From positions 1 to 21,969 of the forward strand of contig DAOUVR010000002.1 of assembly GCA_030667555.1 (NCBI GenBank): a DNA stretch of 21,969 nucleotides. The letters are read 5' to 3'. The notes under the pieces are model-generated. The model saw only the letters and a list, made by a program, of their open reading frames with translations, was not told where the DNA came from and ran no database searches. Of this stretch, positions 1 through 7,756 are shown one piece after another; within the stretch, counting starts at the first letter, position 1; every line of letters begins with the position of its first letter. Origin of the DNA: Dehalococcoidia bacterium (GTDB lineage: Bacteria; Chloroflexota; Dehalococcoidia; E44-bin15). A program made the translations under genes and the position numbers.

Positions 1-5
1 TAGTA

Positions 6-34
6 TTGACAAATGGGGCATACTACAATATTGT
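6..34 (+). promoter_or_regulatory. Sigma70-type promoter for the TRAP operon
   Basis: A perfect -35 box TTGACA (6-11) is separated by 17 bp from a -10-like box TATTGT (29-34). Transcription would begin near 41, giving a 5' leader of about 195 nt before the binding-protein gene. A weaker candidate lies at 79-107 (TTGACT, 17 bp, CATTGT). Assignment rests on box match and spacing only. Confidence 0.5.
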
Positions 35-36
35 AG
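23..36. promoter_or_regulatory. Perfect 14-bp palindrome over the -10 box (candidate operator)
   Basis: CTACAATATTGTAG is a perfect palindrome that covers the -10 box of the promoter in front of the TRAP operon. Its position would suit a dimeric repressor that blocks RNA polymerase. No regulator gene lies in the window, so the binding protein is unknown. Confidence 0.4.
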
Positions 37-234
37 GTGAAATAGAAACGAAAGGAGTATAGGGTCTTACTATAGCTGTTGACTTCACCCGGTTATTGTG
101 GCATTGTTTCAAGGATTACCTGAATCATATATCGGAGTGTAAATAAGGTACAAGAAGGGGTGATGTATTAGGGGGAAGTGCTGATAGAAACGGATAGTTT
201 GATGTGCATTAAACATCAGAGGAGGAGATAAAAA

Positions 235-1563
235 ATGAGAAGAGGAATACAAACTGCACTAGCAATATTGATGGTTATTTCGGCGATGAGTCTGGCTTTT
301 ATCGGCTGTGGAGGAGGAGATGGAGATGGAGGTCCCGTAGGCAACGAGACGATAAAGCTCAAGTTTTCTCAACCCCACCCGGCTCTTCCGGGCTATTTCG
401 GTTCGCCTGCCTCGGAGGGCTCCATATACTACTGGGAGGAGGCGGTTGAGACCGTTACCGAGGGCAGGGTCGACATCGAGCTTTATACCTCGGAAACGCT
501 GAACAAGCAGGAACTGGCTTATGATGCCGTCAATTCGGGCATAGCTGACATAGCCTGGTGTATTACCAGCTACTCACCAGAGTGGACGCCTCTGTCACTG
601 GTGATGTACCTCCCGCTGGAGATGGAAAGCTGTGAGATGAACTATCAGGTTTACCACTACCTCTATGAGGATTACTTCCGTGAAGAATACGAGGCGAGGG
701 ACATGCTCTGGATCACACCCCTGGGCAGAGAACAGTACATTATGTTTTCCCCCTATAAGCGCGTTGACACGCTGGAGGACTTTGAGGGGTTGACCATCAT
801 GACCTCGGGTAAATCCATGGAGCAGCTCATCTCCAAGCTCGGCGCACTGTCCATCACCCTCGCCTGGCAGGACTGCTACGAGGCGCTGGAGAAGGGCACC
901 CTGGACTGCTCAGCTCTGGACATAACCCTCCCCATCGTCTTTCGCTGGTTCGAGACGGGGGATCCGGGGTATATCATCGACTGCGGCGGCATCGGCAATG
1001 CCATACCCCATTACGTTGCCCAAACGGACCTCCTCACCAAGCTGCGCCCTGAAGACGTCTACGCAGTGCTGAAGTTGACGGACGTTTGGCTGGGCGTCAG
1101 GGGGTCTCAGTGGAGCGATGCAGGCAACATCCTCTACTGGGACGAGGTCCCCAAGGTAGGCATGGAGATCATTGTCTGGCCCGAGTCGGAGAAGGAGAAA
1201 ATACGTGAGCTGAAGCGCGAGGTGCATGACTGGTGGATGGGGTGGATGGAGGCCGATTACGGTATTGATAGGGCGACGTCAGAAGCGGCATTAGAGGCGG
1301 TGCTGGACGCGATGGCTAACTACGAGCCCGGCAACAAGACTCCGGGCAACCCCATTGCATACCCGGAGCAGTGGATGCACGACAGGCTGGCCGAGTTCGG
1401 CTGGTCCTGCGATGAATGGGATGAGTGGGTAGGGCCCGACGGCCACTGGGGCATGGACTACGTCTACAAGAACGATTGGGAGCCGTGGTACGAGAAGTGG
1501 TGGGACGAACAGAACATGGAGCACCCGTGGTTCGAGAACTGGCAGGCACAGCACGGAAGCTAG
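235..1563 (+). CDS. TRAP transporter DctP-type solute-binding lipoprotein (SBP1)
   Basis: This is the extracytoplasmic substrate-binding subunit of a TRAP transporter, 442 aa. The N-terminus has a short basic region, a hydrophobic stretch and Cys25 in a lipobox-like FIGC, so it is probably a lipoprotein. It is longer than the usual 320-350 aa of the family. The DctP core is visible: Gly-Arg at 164-165, then LEDFEGLTI followed by Met189, then LGALSITL and the YEALEKGTLD segment. In characterised DctP proteins such as SiaP an arginine stands where Met189 is and clamps the ligand carboxylate. A C-terminal extension (about 400-442) carries seven Trp in 32 residues. GAGGAGG (220-226) is a good ribosome binding site. 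The two permease genes follow after a stable hairpin. Family call is firm; the ligand is unknown. A close paralog lies at 11975-13306. Confidence 0.93.
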   Translation: MRRGIQTALAILMVISAMSLAFIGCGGGDGDGGPVGNETIKLKFSQPHPALPGYFGSPASEGSIYYWEEAVETVTEGRVDIELYTSETLNKQELAYDAVNSGIADIAWCITSYSPEWTPLSLVMYLPLEMESCEMNYQVYHYLYEDYFREEYEARDMLWITPLGREQYIMFSPYKRVDTLEDFEGLTIMTSGKSMEQLISKLGALSITLAWQDCYEALEKGTLDCSALDITLPIVFRWFETGDPGYIIDCGGIGNAIPHYVAQTDLLTKLRPEDVYAVLKLTDVWLGVRGSQWSDAGNILYWDEVPKVGMEIIVWPESEKEKIRELKREVHDWWMGWMEADYGIDRATSEAALEAVLDAMANYEPGNKTPGNPIAYPEQWMHDRLAEFGWSCDEWDEWVGPDGHWGMDYVYKNDWEPWYEKWWDEQNMEHPWFENWQAQHGS

Positions 1564-1594
1564 AGGGAACACGAAGGTAAGGTGAGGCAGAAGA

Positions 1595-1632
1595 CACGGC
1601 TTGGCTACCTGGGAAACCGTAGCCGAGCCGTG
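1595..1632 (+). promoter_or_regulatory. 14-bp intergenic hairpin between SBP1 and the small permease
   Basis: CACGGCTTGGCTAC (1595-1608) pairs with GTAGCCGAGCCGTG (1619-1632) with one G-T pair and a 10-nt loop. No T-run follows, so it is not a classical terminator. Such hairpins after binding-protein genes usually stabilise the upstream mRNA 3' end or cause partial termination, which gives more binding protein than permease. A related GC-rich hairpin follows SBP2, and both are preceded by the shared GGTGAGGCAG. Confidence 0.65.
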
Positions 1633-1667
1633 GTGGGAAAAGACAAAGACAGGAGGACCTATATGAT

Positions 1668-2237
1668 ATGAGTCGAGTTTTGCGCATAGTTAACAAGGGT
1701 TTCTCCGAGTTCTTTCTTTTCAAAGGCTCCAAGGTTCTCGCCGTAGGTGGGGGAATCTTCCTACTTGGCCTGATGGTGGTCACTACTGTGACAGTCGTCT
1801 TTCGCTTGATAAACAGGGTAGGGTTCGCTGTCAGGACCGACTGGCTTGTAGGTGGCTACGAATTCTCGGAGATGTTCATGTCCATGTTGACCCCATTTGC
1901 CATGGCCTACGCCTGGTACACGGCTGGTCATGTGCGTATCGGCCTCGTAAGGGACAGGTTTGGTACGAGGAGAAAAGCTGCTATAGATGTTGTTTCTGCA
2001 TTGCTGGGTGCGGTCTTTGTTTTCTTCGTCGCATGGGGAGTGTGGGAATTGTCCGAGACCAGTTTTGCCCTTAGCCGGACTTCAAATCTAAGGGACATAC
2101 CCATCGCACCATTCCAGGTTCTTTTCGTCGTGACGCTAGGCCATTTCCTGATCGTCTTGCTGAGATCACTGGTCGGTCTTACTGCCAAGATGTTCGGCAG
2201 TCGTTTCGCCAATGAACCTTATCTGGAGGGTCAGTGA
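1668..2237 (+). CDS. TRAP transporter small permease (DctQ-type)
   Basis: This is the small integral-membrane subunit that pairs with the large permease in a TRAP system, 189 aa. About four hydrophobic helices are visible (roughly residues 22-46, 66-86, 105-127 and 146-169), the usual DctQ topology. The stretch around TAGHVRIGLV matches the family's conserved region after helix 2. An ATG at 1663 reads ATG-ATA-TGA and is closed at once, so the ATG at 1668 is the start; AGGAGG at 1651-1656 is the ribosome binding site. It lies between SBP1 and the large permease and is probably co-transcribed with them. DctQ sequences diverge strongly, so position supports the call as much as sequence does. Confidence 0.88.
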   Translation: MSRVLRIVNKGFSEFFLFKGSKVLAVGGGIFLLGLMVVTTVTVVFRLINRVGFAVRTDWLVGGYEFSEMFMSMLTPFAMAYAWYTAGHVRIGLVRDRFGTRRKAAIDVVSALLGAVFVFFVAWGVWELSETSFALSRTSNLRDIPIAPFQVLFVVTLGHFLIVLLRSLVGLTAKMFGSRFANEPYLEGQ

Positions 2238-2300
2238 TTATGTTTTCAGGATGTGGGTATTGGACTGGGTATAGAGCTTGGCGAAAGGGGGTGAGAGAGA

Positions 2301-3611
2301 TTGATTGAAGCGTTACCGATTCTGGGCGTTGTCGAGATCATATTACTGGTCATACTGTGCGTAGTTGGCTTGCATATTTTCGTTGTGATCGGAATACTCG
2401 GTGTAGTCTTCAGCATACTTTATATGGGCTGGTCAACGGGGGTACATCAGATTGGACAGTTCACCTGGGCGTATAGCTGGCACTACATCATGACGATGGT
2501 GCCCCTGTTCATATTGATGGGTTGCTTTGTTGCCCAGAGCGGTCTGGGCAAGGATGCTTACGATGGCTTCGCCAGGTGGGTAGGCAAGGTGAGGGGTAGC
2601 CTGGCTATGGTCTCAACGTTAAGTTGTGCCGCTTTTGGCGCGGTAACCGGTTCCAGCGCAGCCAATATCGTTACCATAGGCAGCATTGGTATTCCTGAGA
2701 TGACCAGGCATGGCTACAGCAAGGCCCTGAGGACAGGCGCGATAGCCAGCGCCTCGGTACTGGCAAACCTGATCCCTCCCAGCATGTCATGCATCGTTTA
2801 CTCGATATTGACCCGCGAGTCCATCGGCAAACTGTTCATGGCTATCATAATCCCCGGTGTCCTTCTAACGCTCATGTACATAGTGACGATCTATGTCTGG
2901 GCGAGGCTGAGGCCAGGGTCGGCACCACCGATAGATATAAGTTACTCGTGGAAAGAGAAATTTAAAAGTCTCAGGTATCCCATCCCTATAATGGTAATCT
3001 TCCTGATAATGATAGGGGGTATCTATGAGGGGTGGTTCAGCCCTACCGAGGCAGGTGGGATCGGTGCCGCAACGGTGATGATTGTCATTCTGGTGATGCG
3101 GAGAATGAAACGGCGCATGTTCGTCTCTGCCATGGCCATGGCGCTGAGAATGACGGGCATGATAATGATAATCGTCATCGGCGCGTTCCTGGTCATGTAC
3201 ACCCTGACCATGAGCAGATTAGCTGACGTAATGGGCGATGTGGTCGTGGGATGGGGACTTGGCCCGGTTCCCATCGTAATCTTTGTCGCGATCCTGTTTA
3301 TCATTGGCGGTTTCGCTCTGCAATCTCTCGCCCTGGTGGTGTTGTTTTTGCCGCTTTTCTTCCCGCTGGTTATCGAGGCGGGTTGGGACCCGATCTGGTT
3401 CGGAGTGTATATCGTGGTGCTGATGGAGATAGCACTGGTCACACCACCGATGGCAGGCAATATATACATTACCGACCTGGTAGACCCCGAAGCCAACATT
3501 ATGGATATCGTCAAGGGTGTTGTCCCGTTCTATGTAGCGGCGGTTGCATTGCTTGCATTATTGATAGCCTTCCCCGCGTTAGCTACCTGGCTGCCAAGTA
3601 CGATGAATTGA
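2301..3611 (+). CDS. TRAP transporter large permease (DctM-type)
   Basis: This is the large, transport-catalysing membrane subunit that couples sodium or proton entry to solute uptake, 436 aa and the normal length for DctM. It is hydrophobic throughout, with about 11-12 predicted helices. Family landmarks include VPLFILMGCFVAQSGL near residue 70, the AAFGAVTGSSAANIVTIGSI segment near 115, IPPSMSCIVYS, FSPTEAGGIGA, and a C-terminal LVTPPMAGNIYI. The start codon is TTG, with GGGGGTG about 8 nt upstream. The gap to the small permease is 63 bp. A strong hairpin terminator lies 80 bp downstream, so the TRAP genes probably form one unit ahead of the ligases. Confidence 0.94.
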   Translation: MIEALPILGVVEIILLVILCVVGLHIFVVIGILGVVFSILYMGWSTGVHQIGQFTWAYSWHYIMTMVPLFILMGCFVAQSGLGKDAYDGFARWVGKVRGSLAMVSTLSCAAFGAVTGSSAANIVTIGSIGIPEMTRHGYSKALRTGAIASASVLANLIPPSMSCIVYSILTRESIGKLFMAIIIPGVLLTLMYIVTIYVWARLRPGSAPPIDISYSWKEKFKSLRYPIPIMVIFLIMIGGIYEGWFSPTEAGGIGAATVMIVILVMRRMKRRMFVSAMAMALRMTGMIMIIVIGAFLVMYTLTMSRLADVMGDVVVGWGLGPVPIVIFVAILFIIGGFALQSLALVVLFLPLFFPLVIEAGWDPIWFGVYIVVLMEIALVTPPMAGNIYITDLVDPEANIMDIVKGVVPFYVAAVALLALLIAFPALATWLPSTMN

Positions 3612-3690
3612 TAGGGTTGACTCGGCAATCTTGATGGCTTGACAGTGACCTGGCGAAAGCCACGATGGGGGGATGTAAGAATGGGATGAA

Positions 3691-3723
3691 AAGGGGCCGG
3701 AAGTTTCGGACTTCCGGCCCCTT
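3691..3723 (+). terminator. Rho-independent terminator after the TRAP operon
   Basis: AAGGGGCCGGAAGT (3691-3704) pairs perfectly with ACTTCCGGCCCCTT (3710-3723) around the 5-nt loop TTCGG. The T-tract is short, so termination may be incomplete. No clear promoter is visible between it and the first ligase at 3787, so read-through could feed that gene. Confidence 0.75.
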
Positions 3724-3786
3724 GATTCTAATGGGATTTTCCGATGTGGGTTTGGACGCGGGGAAAAATTCAGAGGGGGCAATGAA

Positions 3787-5517
3787 ATGGAAGGAAAGAC
3801 ATATCCTGAGTTCAGCAGGCGCTACCCGTTGCTACTGAAAACCCTCATGAAACGGCCTGTGAGCCTGTATCCAGATGAAATAGGGGTTGTCTATAGAAAC
3901 CCGGACACCGGGCAGTACCAGAGGTTTACCTGGCGTGAGTGGTACGAGCGCACATGCCGCCTGGCAAATGCAATGGAATCTTCGCTGGGTATCAGGTCGG
4001 GAACGCCGGACGAGCCAGGCGACAGAGTTGGCACCATGGCGCTCAACCACCACCGGCACCTGGAACTTTACTATGCGGCCCCCTGTATCGGGGCGGTGTT
4101 GCACGCGATTAATATGCGGCTTTCTCTTGACCACATAGTGCATACGATAAACCATGCTGAAGATAAAATCTTATTCTTCGACGACCTTGTTCTGCCTCTG
4201 GTTGAAACGATATACGACAGGATAAAGCCCACCGTGGAGAAATTCGTGTACATGTCGGATGGAGGGGGTGTACCGCAGACAAAGATTGAGCCCATTTACC
4301 ATTACGAGGAGCTCCTAAAGGAGCAACCTTCCGAAAAGGAATGGCCGTTTCTGGATGAGGATACGCATGCAACCTTGTGCTACACCACCGCCACTACGGG
4401 ATTGCCCAAGGGGGTTATGTTCACTCACCGGCAGCTCTACCTGCAAGCCTTGCACATAATTGCACGCACTAGCTGGAGTACCGACCCAGCTATTCCCCAC
4501 CTTGGCGAGGCTACTATCCCGATGCTCAACACGCCGCTATACCACGTTCACGGTTGGGGAGCGCCTCACTACTACGTCTTCCAGGCGAGCAAGATAGTGC
4601 TCCCGGGGAGATTTACCCCTGAAGGTTTCTGTGACCTGGTGCAAACCGAGAAGGTAACCAACACGGGGGTGGTTCCAACTATGCTGGCTATGCTTGTTGA
4701 GTATGAAGACCTGAAGAAGTACGACTTGAGCAGCCTGCGGAACATCGGTGTCGGGGGCGCTGCACTACCACTGGGGCTGAAAAACAAGGCTGAGGAGTTG
4801 ATACCCGGGTTCACCGCTACTTCAGGATACGGTATGACCGAAACTGCTCCTGCTGCGATCGGCGCCTTTGCCAAACGCTACATGAGGGACTGGCCAAAAG
4901 AGGAACTGGACAAGATCAGGGTAAAGACCGGCTTGCCCGCTGTGGGTGTTGAGGTTGACGTCATTGATGAGGACGGCAAACCGGTGCCGCGTGATGATGA
5001 GACGATTGGAGAGATTGTCATCAGGGGGCCTTGGATCATGGAGAGATACTACAAAGACCCTGAGAAGACCGCCGAGGTGTGGAAGGATGGGTGGTTCCAT
5101 ACCGGGGATGTAGCCAAGATCGATGCACAGGGCTATATTACGATCGTAGATAGAGTGCGGGATGTGATAAGAAGTGGTGCCGAGATGGTTCCAACTGTTC
5201 TGTTGGAAAACTTGACAGCAATGGCTGACTTTGTTTTAGAAGCAACTTACGTAGGCGTCCCGGATCCCATATGGGGAGAGAGGCCGTTAGCCATCGTAAA
5301 GCCTGTGCCAGGCGCTACCGAAAGCGAGGAAGACTTATGCAAGTTCCTTGAAGCTGAAGGGGTAGAAAAAGGCAAGATAACCAAATGGATGCTCCCAGAT
5401 TTCATAGCATTCACCGATGAGATACCAAAAACCAGCGTGGGAAAGTATGACAAAATAACGATCAAGAAGAATTTGGAGGAGTTCCTGTCCAAGGCTAAGA
5501 GGATACGCCAGGCCTGA
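3787..5517 (+). CDS. AMP-forming acyl-CoA ligase, copy 1
   Basis: This is an ANL-superfamily enzyme that activates a carboxylic acid, probably a fatty or other lipophilic acid, to its CoA thioester with ATP. It has 576 aa. The P-loop reads LCYTTATTGLPKG (197-209), with Ala202 where the family almost always has Gly. Further motifs are GYGMTE (A5), GWFHTGDVAKID (A7), DRVRDVIRSG (A8), and PKTSVGK with the adenylation lysine at 553. It is one residue shorter than copies 2 and 3 because it has KDGWF where they have a second Asp before GWF. An AGAGGGGG ribosome binding site precedes the ATG. In the first 60 residues it matches copies 2 and 3 at 53 and 54 positions. Substrate is unknown; the class is firm. 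Confidence 0.93.
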   Translation: MEGKTYPEFSRRYPLLLKTLMKRPVSLYPDEIGVVYRNPDTGQYQRFTWREWYERTCRLANAMESSLGIRSGTPDEPGDRVGTMALNHHRHLELYYAAPCIGAVLHAINMRLSLDHIVHTINHAEDKILFFDDLVLPLVETIYDRIKPTVEKFVYMSDGGGVPQTKIEPIYHYEELLKEQPSEKEWPFLDEDTHATLCYTTATTGLPKGVMFTHRQLYLQALHIIARTSWSTDPAIPHLGEATIPMLNTPLYHVHGWGAPHYYVFQASKIVLPGRFTPEGFCDLVQTEKVTNTGVVPTMLAMLVEYEDLKKYDLSSLRNIGVGGAALPLGLKNKAEELIPGFTATSGYGMTETAPAAIGAFAKRYMRDWPKEELDKIRVKTGLPAVGVEVDVIDEDGKPVPRDDETIGEIVIRGPWIMERYYKDPEKTAEVWKDGWFHTGDVAKIDAQGYITIVDRVRDVIRSGAEMVPTVLLENLTAMADFVLEATYVGVPDPIWGERPLAIVKPVPGATESEEDLCKFLEAEGVEKGKITKWMLPDFIAFTDEIPKTSVGKYDKITIKKNLEEFLSKAKRIRQA

Positions 5518-5902
5518 GCCGCTAGCATCGATTTCACCCCCATGCTGCCCTTTGCGCCCTTATAGGGTAGTGTGTAGATTTTATCCCCATGTACCGCCAG
5601 GATTGGATCAAAGTCCAAGCTGCGCGATGGTGCCGTTTGAACGGATAGGGAAGGTCTTGATCCTGGAGGTGTTTTATCTTTCCCGGTTATTGTTTTGCAA
5701 TTCGAAGCAGGTGGCGCAGTTTTGATATCTGCTGTGACAAATGTGAATAGTTGTTAACCCAGCAATGGGATTGACTACGGATACAGCGGGGAGGATAATA
5801 GTGTTCGATTTTTACCCATGATTTTCCTGGGAGGCTCAGAGGGGATCATCATGCGACAAGAGCCTATTTCGAGGAACGCATTTCGGAAAACGGAGGAGTT
5901 TA
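5518..5902. other. 385-bp intergenic region between ligase copies 1 and 2
   Basis: No convincing gene is visible here. It holds an imperfect inverted repeat (CCAGGATTGGATCAA at 5597-5611 against CTTGATCCTGG at 5656-5666) that could end the upstream message. It also has a 12-mer CCCGGTTATTGT (5682-5693) shared with the leader of the TRAP operon (88-99), and a good promoter at 5771-5799. Confidence 0.6.
5771..5799 (+). promoter_or_regulatory. Sigma70-type promoter for ligase copy 2
   Basis: TTGACT (5771-5776), a 17-bp spacer and GATAAT (5794-5799) each match the consensus at five of six positions. It would give a leader of about 95 nt ending in GGAGGAG before the ATG at 5903. Confidence 0.65.
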
Positions 5903-7636
5903 ATGGAAGGCAAGACTTATCCTGAGTTCAGCACACACTATCCACTGCTGCTGAAGACTTTCATGAGGAGGCCGGTGAGCCTGTACCCAAACGAAACAGG
6001 CGTCGTCTACAGAAACCCGGATACCGGCCAATACCATAGATTCACCTGGCGTGAGTGGTATGAGCGTACGTGTCGCCTGGCAAATGCACTGCAATCATCT
6101 CTAGGAGTGAAGCCAGGAAAGGCCGGCGAGCCAGGCGATAGAATTGCTACGATTGCGCTCAATCACCATAGGCATCTGGAGCTTTACTATGCGGTACCCT
6201 GCATAGGAGCGGTACTGCATCCTATAGTCCCAAGGCTCTCTCTGGATCATATAACACATACAATAAAGCACAGTGAAGATAAGGTTCTGTTCTTCGACGA
6301 CATTCTTCTGCCGCTGGTTGAGATGTTATACGACAGGATAAAGCCAATTGTAGAGAAATTTGTGTACATGTCGGATGGAGGTGGGATACCAGAGACAAAG
6401 ATTGAGCCTATATACGATTACGAGGAATTGATTAAGGGGCAATCTCCTGAATTTGATTGGCCGTATATGGATGAGGATACGTATGCAACCCTGTGCTACA
6501 CCACCGCCACCACGGGACTGCCCAAAGGGGTTATGTATACACACCGGCAGCTTTACCTGCATGCAGTGCACTTGCTAGCCGCCGGTGCGTGGGCTACCGA
6601 CCCATCACGGCCGCACCTTGGCGATGCGGCTGTCCCTATGGTCAATACACCTTTCTGCCACGCCAACGGCTGGGGGGCGCCTCAAATCAGCGTGTTCTCA
6701 GCGAGTAAAATAGTGCTACCGGGGAGGTTCACTGTTGAAGGTTTTTGCGACATGGTTCAAACTGAGAAAGTGACCAGTACATCGCTGGTTCCAACGATGC
6801 TGGCTATGCTTGTTGAGTACGAAGACCTGAAAAAGTATGACTTGAGTAGCCTGGTTAGCATTGGAGTAGGTGGCGCTGCCCTGCCACTAGGGTTGAAAGC
6901 CAAGGCTGAGGAGTTGATTCCAGAGTTCACCGCTTCTTCGGGATATGGCATGACGGAAACCGGCCCGGTGGCCGTTGTTGCTTCCACCAAGCGATATATG
7001 AGGAACTGGACGAAGGAAGAGTTGGACAAGGTCAGGGTTAAGACGGGGTTGCCCATTGCTTGTCTTGAGGTTGATATTGTCGACGAGAATAGCAGGCCGG
7101 TGCCGCGCGATAATGAGACGATTGGGGAAATTGTGATGAGAGGTCCCACAATTATGGAGAAATACTACAATGATCCTGAGAGGACCGCTCAGGTGTGGAG
7201 GGATGATGGGTGGTTCCACACCGGGGATGTGGCAAAAATTGATGAAGAGGGCTACATGACCATCATGGATAGGATAACAGATGTGATAAGAAGCGGTGGG
7301 GAGATGATTCCGACAGTGCTGCTGGAGAACCTGACGGCGACGGCTGATTTTGTTCTGGAGGCGACCTATGTAGGTGTTCTGGATTCCAAATGGGGGGAAA
7401 GACCGCTAGCCCTCATAAAGCTGGTGCCTGGCGCCACTGAATCTGAGGAAGATATATACAGGTTCCTTGAAACTGAAGGGGTGGACAAAGGCAAGCTGGC
7501 CAGATGGATGCTTCCAGATTTCATAGCGCTTACCGATGATATACCCAAGACAAGCGTGGGAAAGTACGACAAGAAAACAATCAAGAATGGGATAGGGGAG
7601 TTCCTATCGAAGGCCAAGAGAATGCGCGAAGGCTGA
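5903..7636 (+). CDS. AMP-forming acyl-CoA ligase, copy 2
   Basis: This is a second tandem acyl-CoA ligase of 577 aa with the same architecture as copy 1: a large N-terminal adenylation domain and a small C-terminal domain ending in the catalytic PKTSVGK. The P-loop again has TTATTG in place of the usual TSGTTG. A7 is GWFHTGDVAKID and A8 is DRITDVIRSGGEM. Copies diverge most in the acyl-pocket region after the P-loop: HLLAAGAWATDPSRPHL here against HIIARTSWSTDPAIPHL in copy 1. That suggests different chain or ring preferences. GGAGGAG precedes the start at ideal spacing. It has its own likely promoter, so the copies may be regulated separately. Substrate cannot be assigned. Confidence 0.93.
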   Translation: MEGKTYPEFSTHYPLLLKTFMRRPVSLYPNETGVVYRNPDTGQYHRFTWREWYERTCRLANALQSSLGVKPGKAGEPGDRIATIALNHHRHLELYYAVPCIGAVLHPIVPRLSLDHITHTIKHSEDKVLFFDDILLPLVEMLYDRIKPIVEKFVYMSDGGGIPETKIEPIYDYEELIKGQSPEFDWPYMDEDTYATLCYTTATTGLPKGVMYTHRQLYLHAVHLLAAGAWATDPSRPHLGDAAVPMVNTPFCHANGWGAPQISVFSASKIVLPGRFTVEGFCDMVQTEKVTSTSLVPTMLAMLVEYEDLKKYDLSSLVSIGVGGAALPLGLKAKAEELIPEFTASSGYGMTETGPVAVVASTKRYMRNWTKEELDKVRVKTGLPIACLEVDIVDENSRPVPRDNETIGEIVMRGPTIMEKYYNDPERTAQVWRDDGWFHTGDVAKIDEEGYMTIMDRITDVIRSGGEMIPTVLLENLTATADFVLEATYVGVLDSKWGERPLALIKLVPGATESEEDIYRFLETEGVDKGKLARWMLPDFIALTDDIPKTSVGKYDKKTIKNGIGEFLSKAKRMREG

Positions 7637-7756
7637 AAGTACTGCATCGTTTCTGATTATATAATTGGTTAAGGTACATCTGAGAGACTCAGAGCGGGCA
7701 TCGTAAATTGGGGCCTATCTTGGCGAGTAAACTTAGGAAAGGGGGGGGGGTACAAA

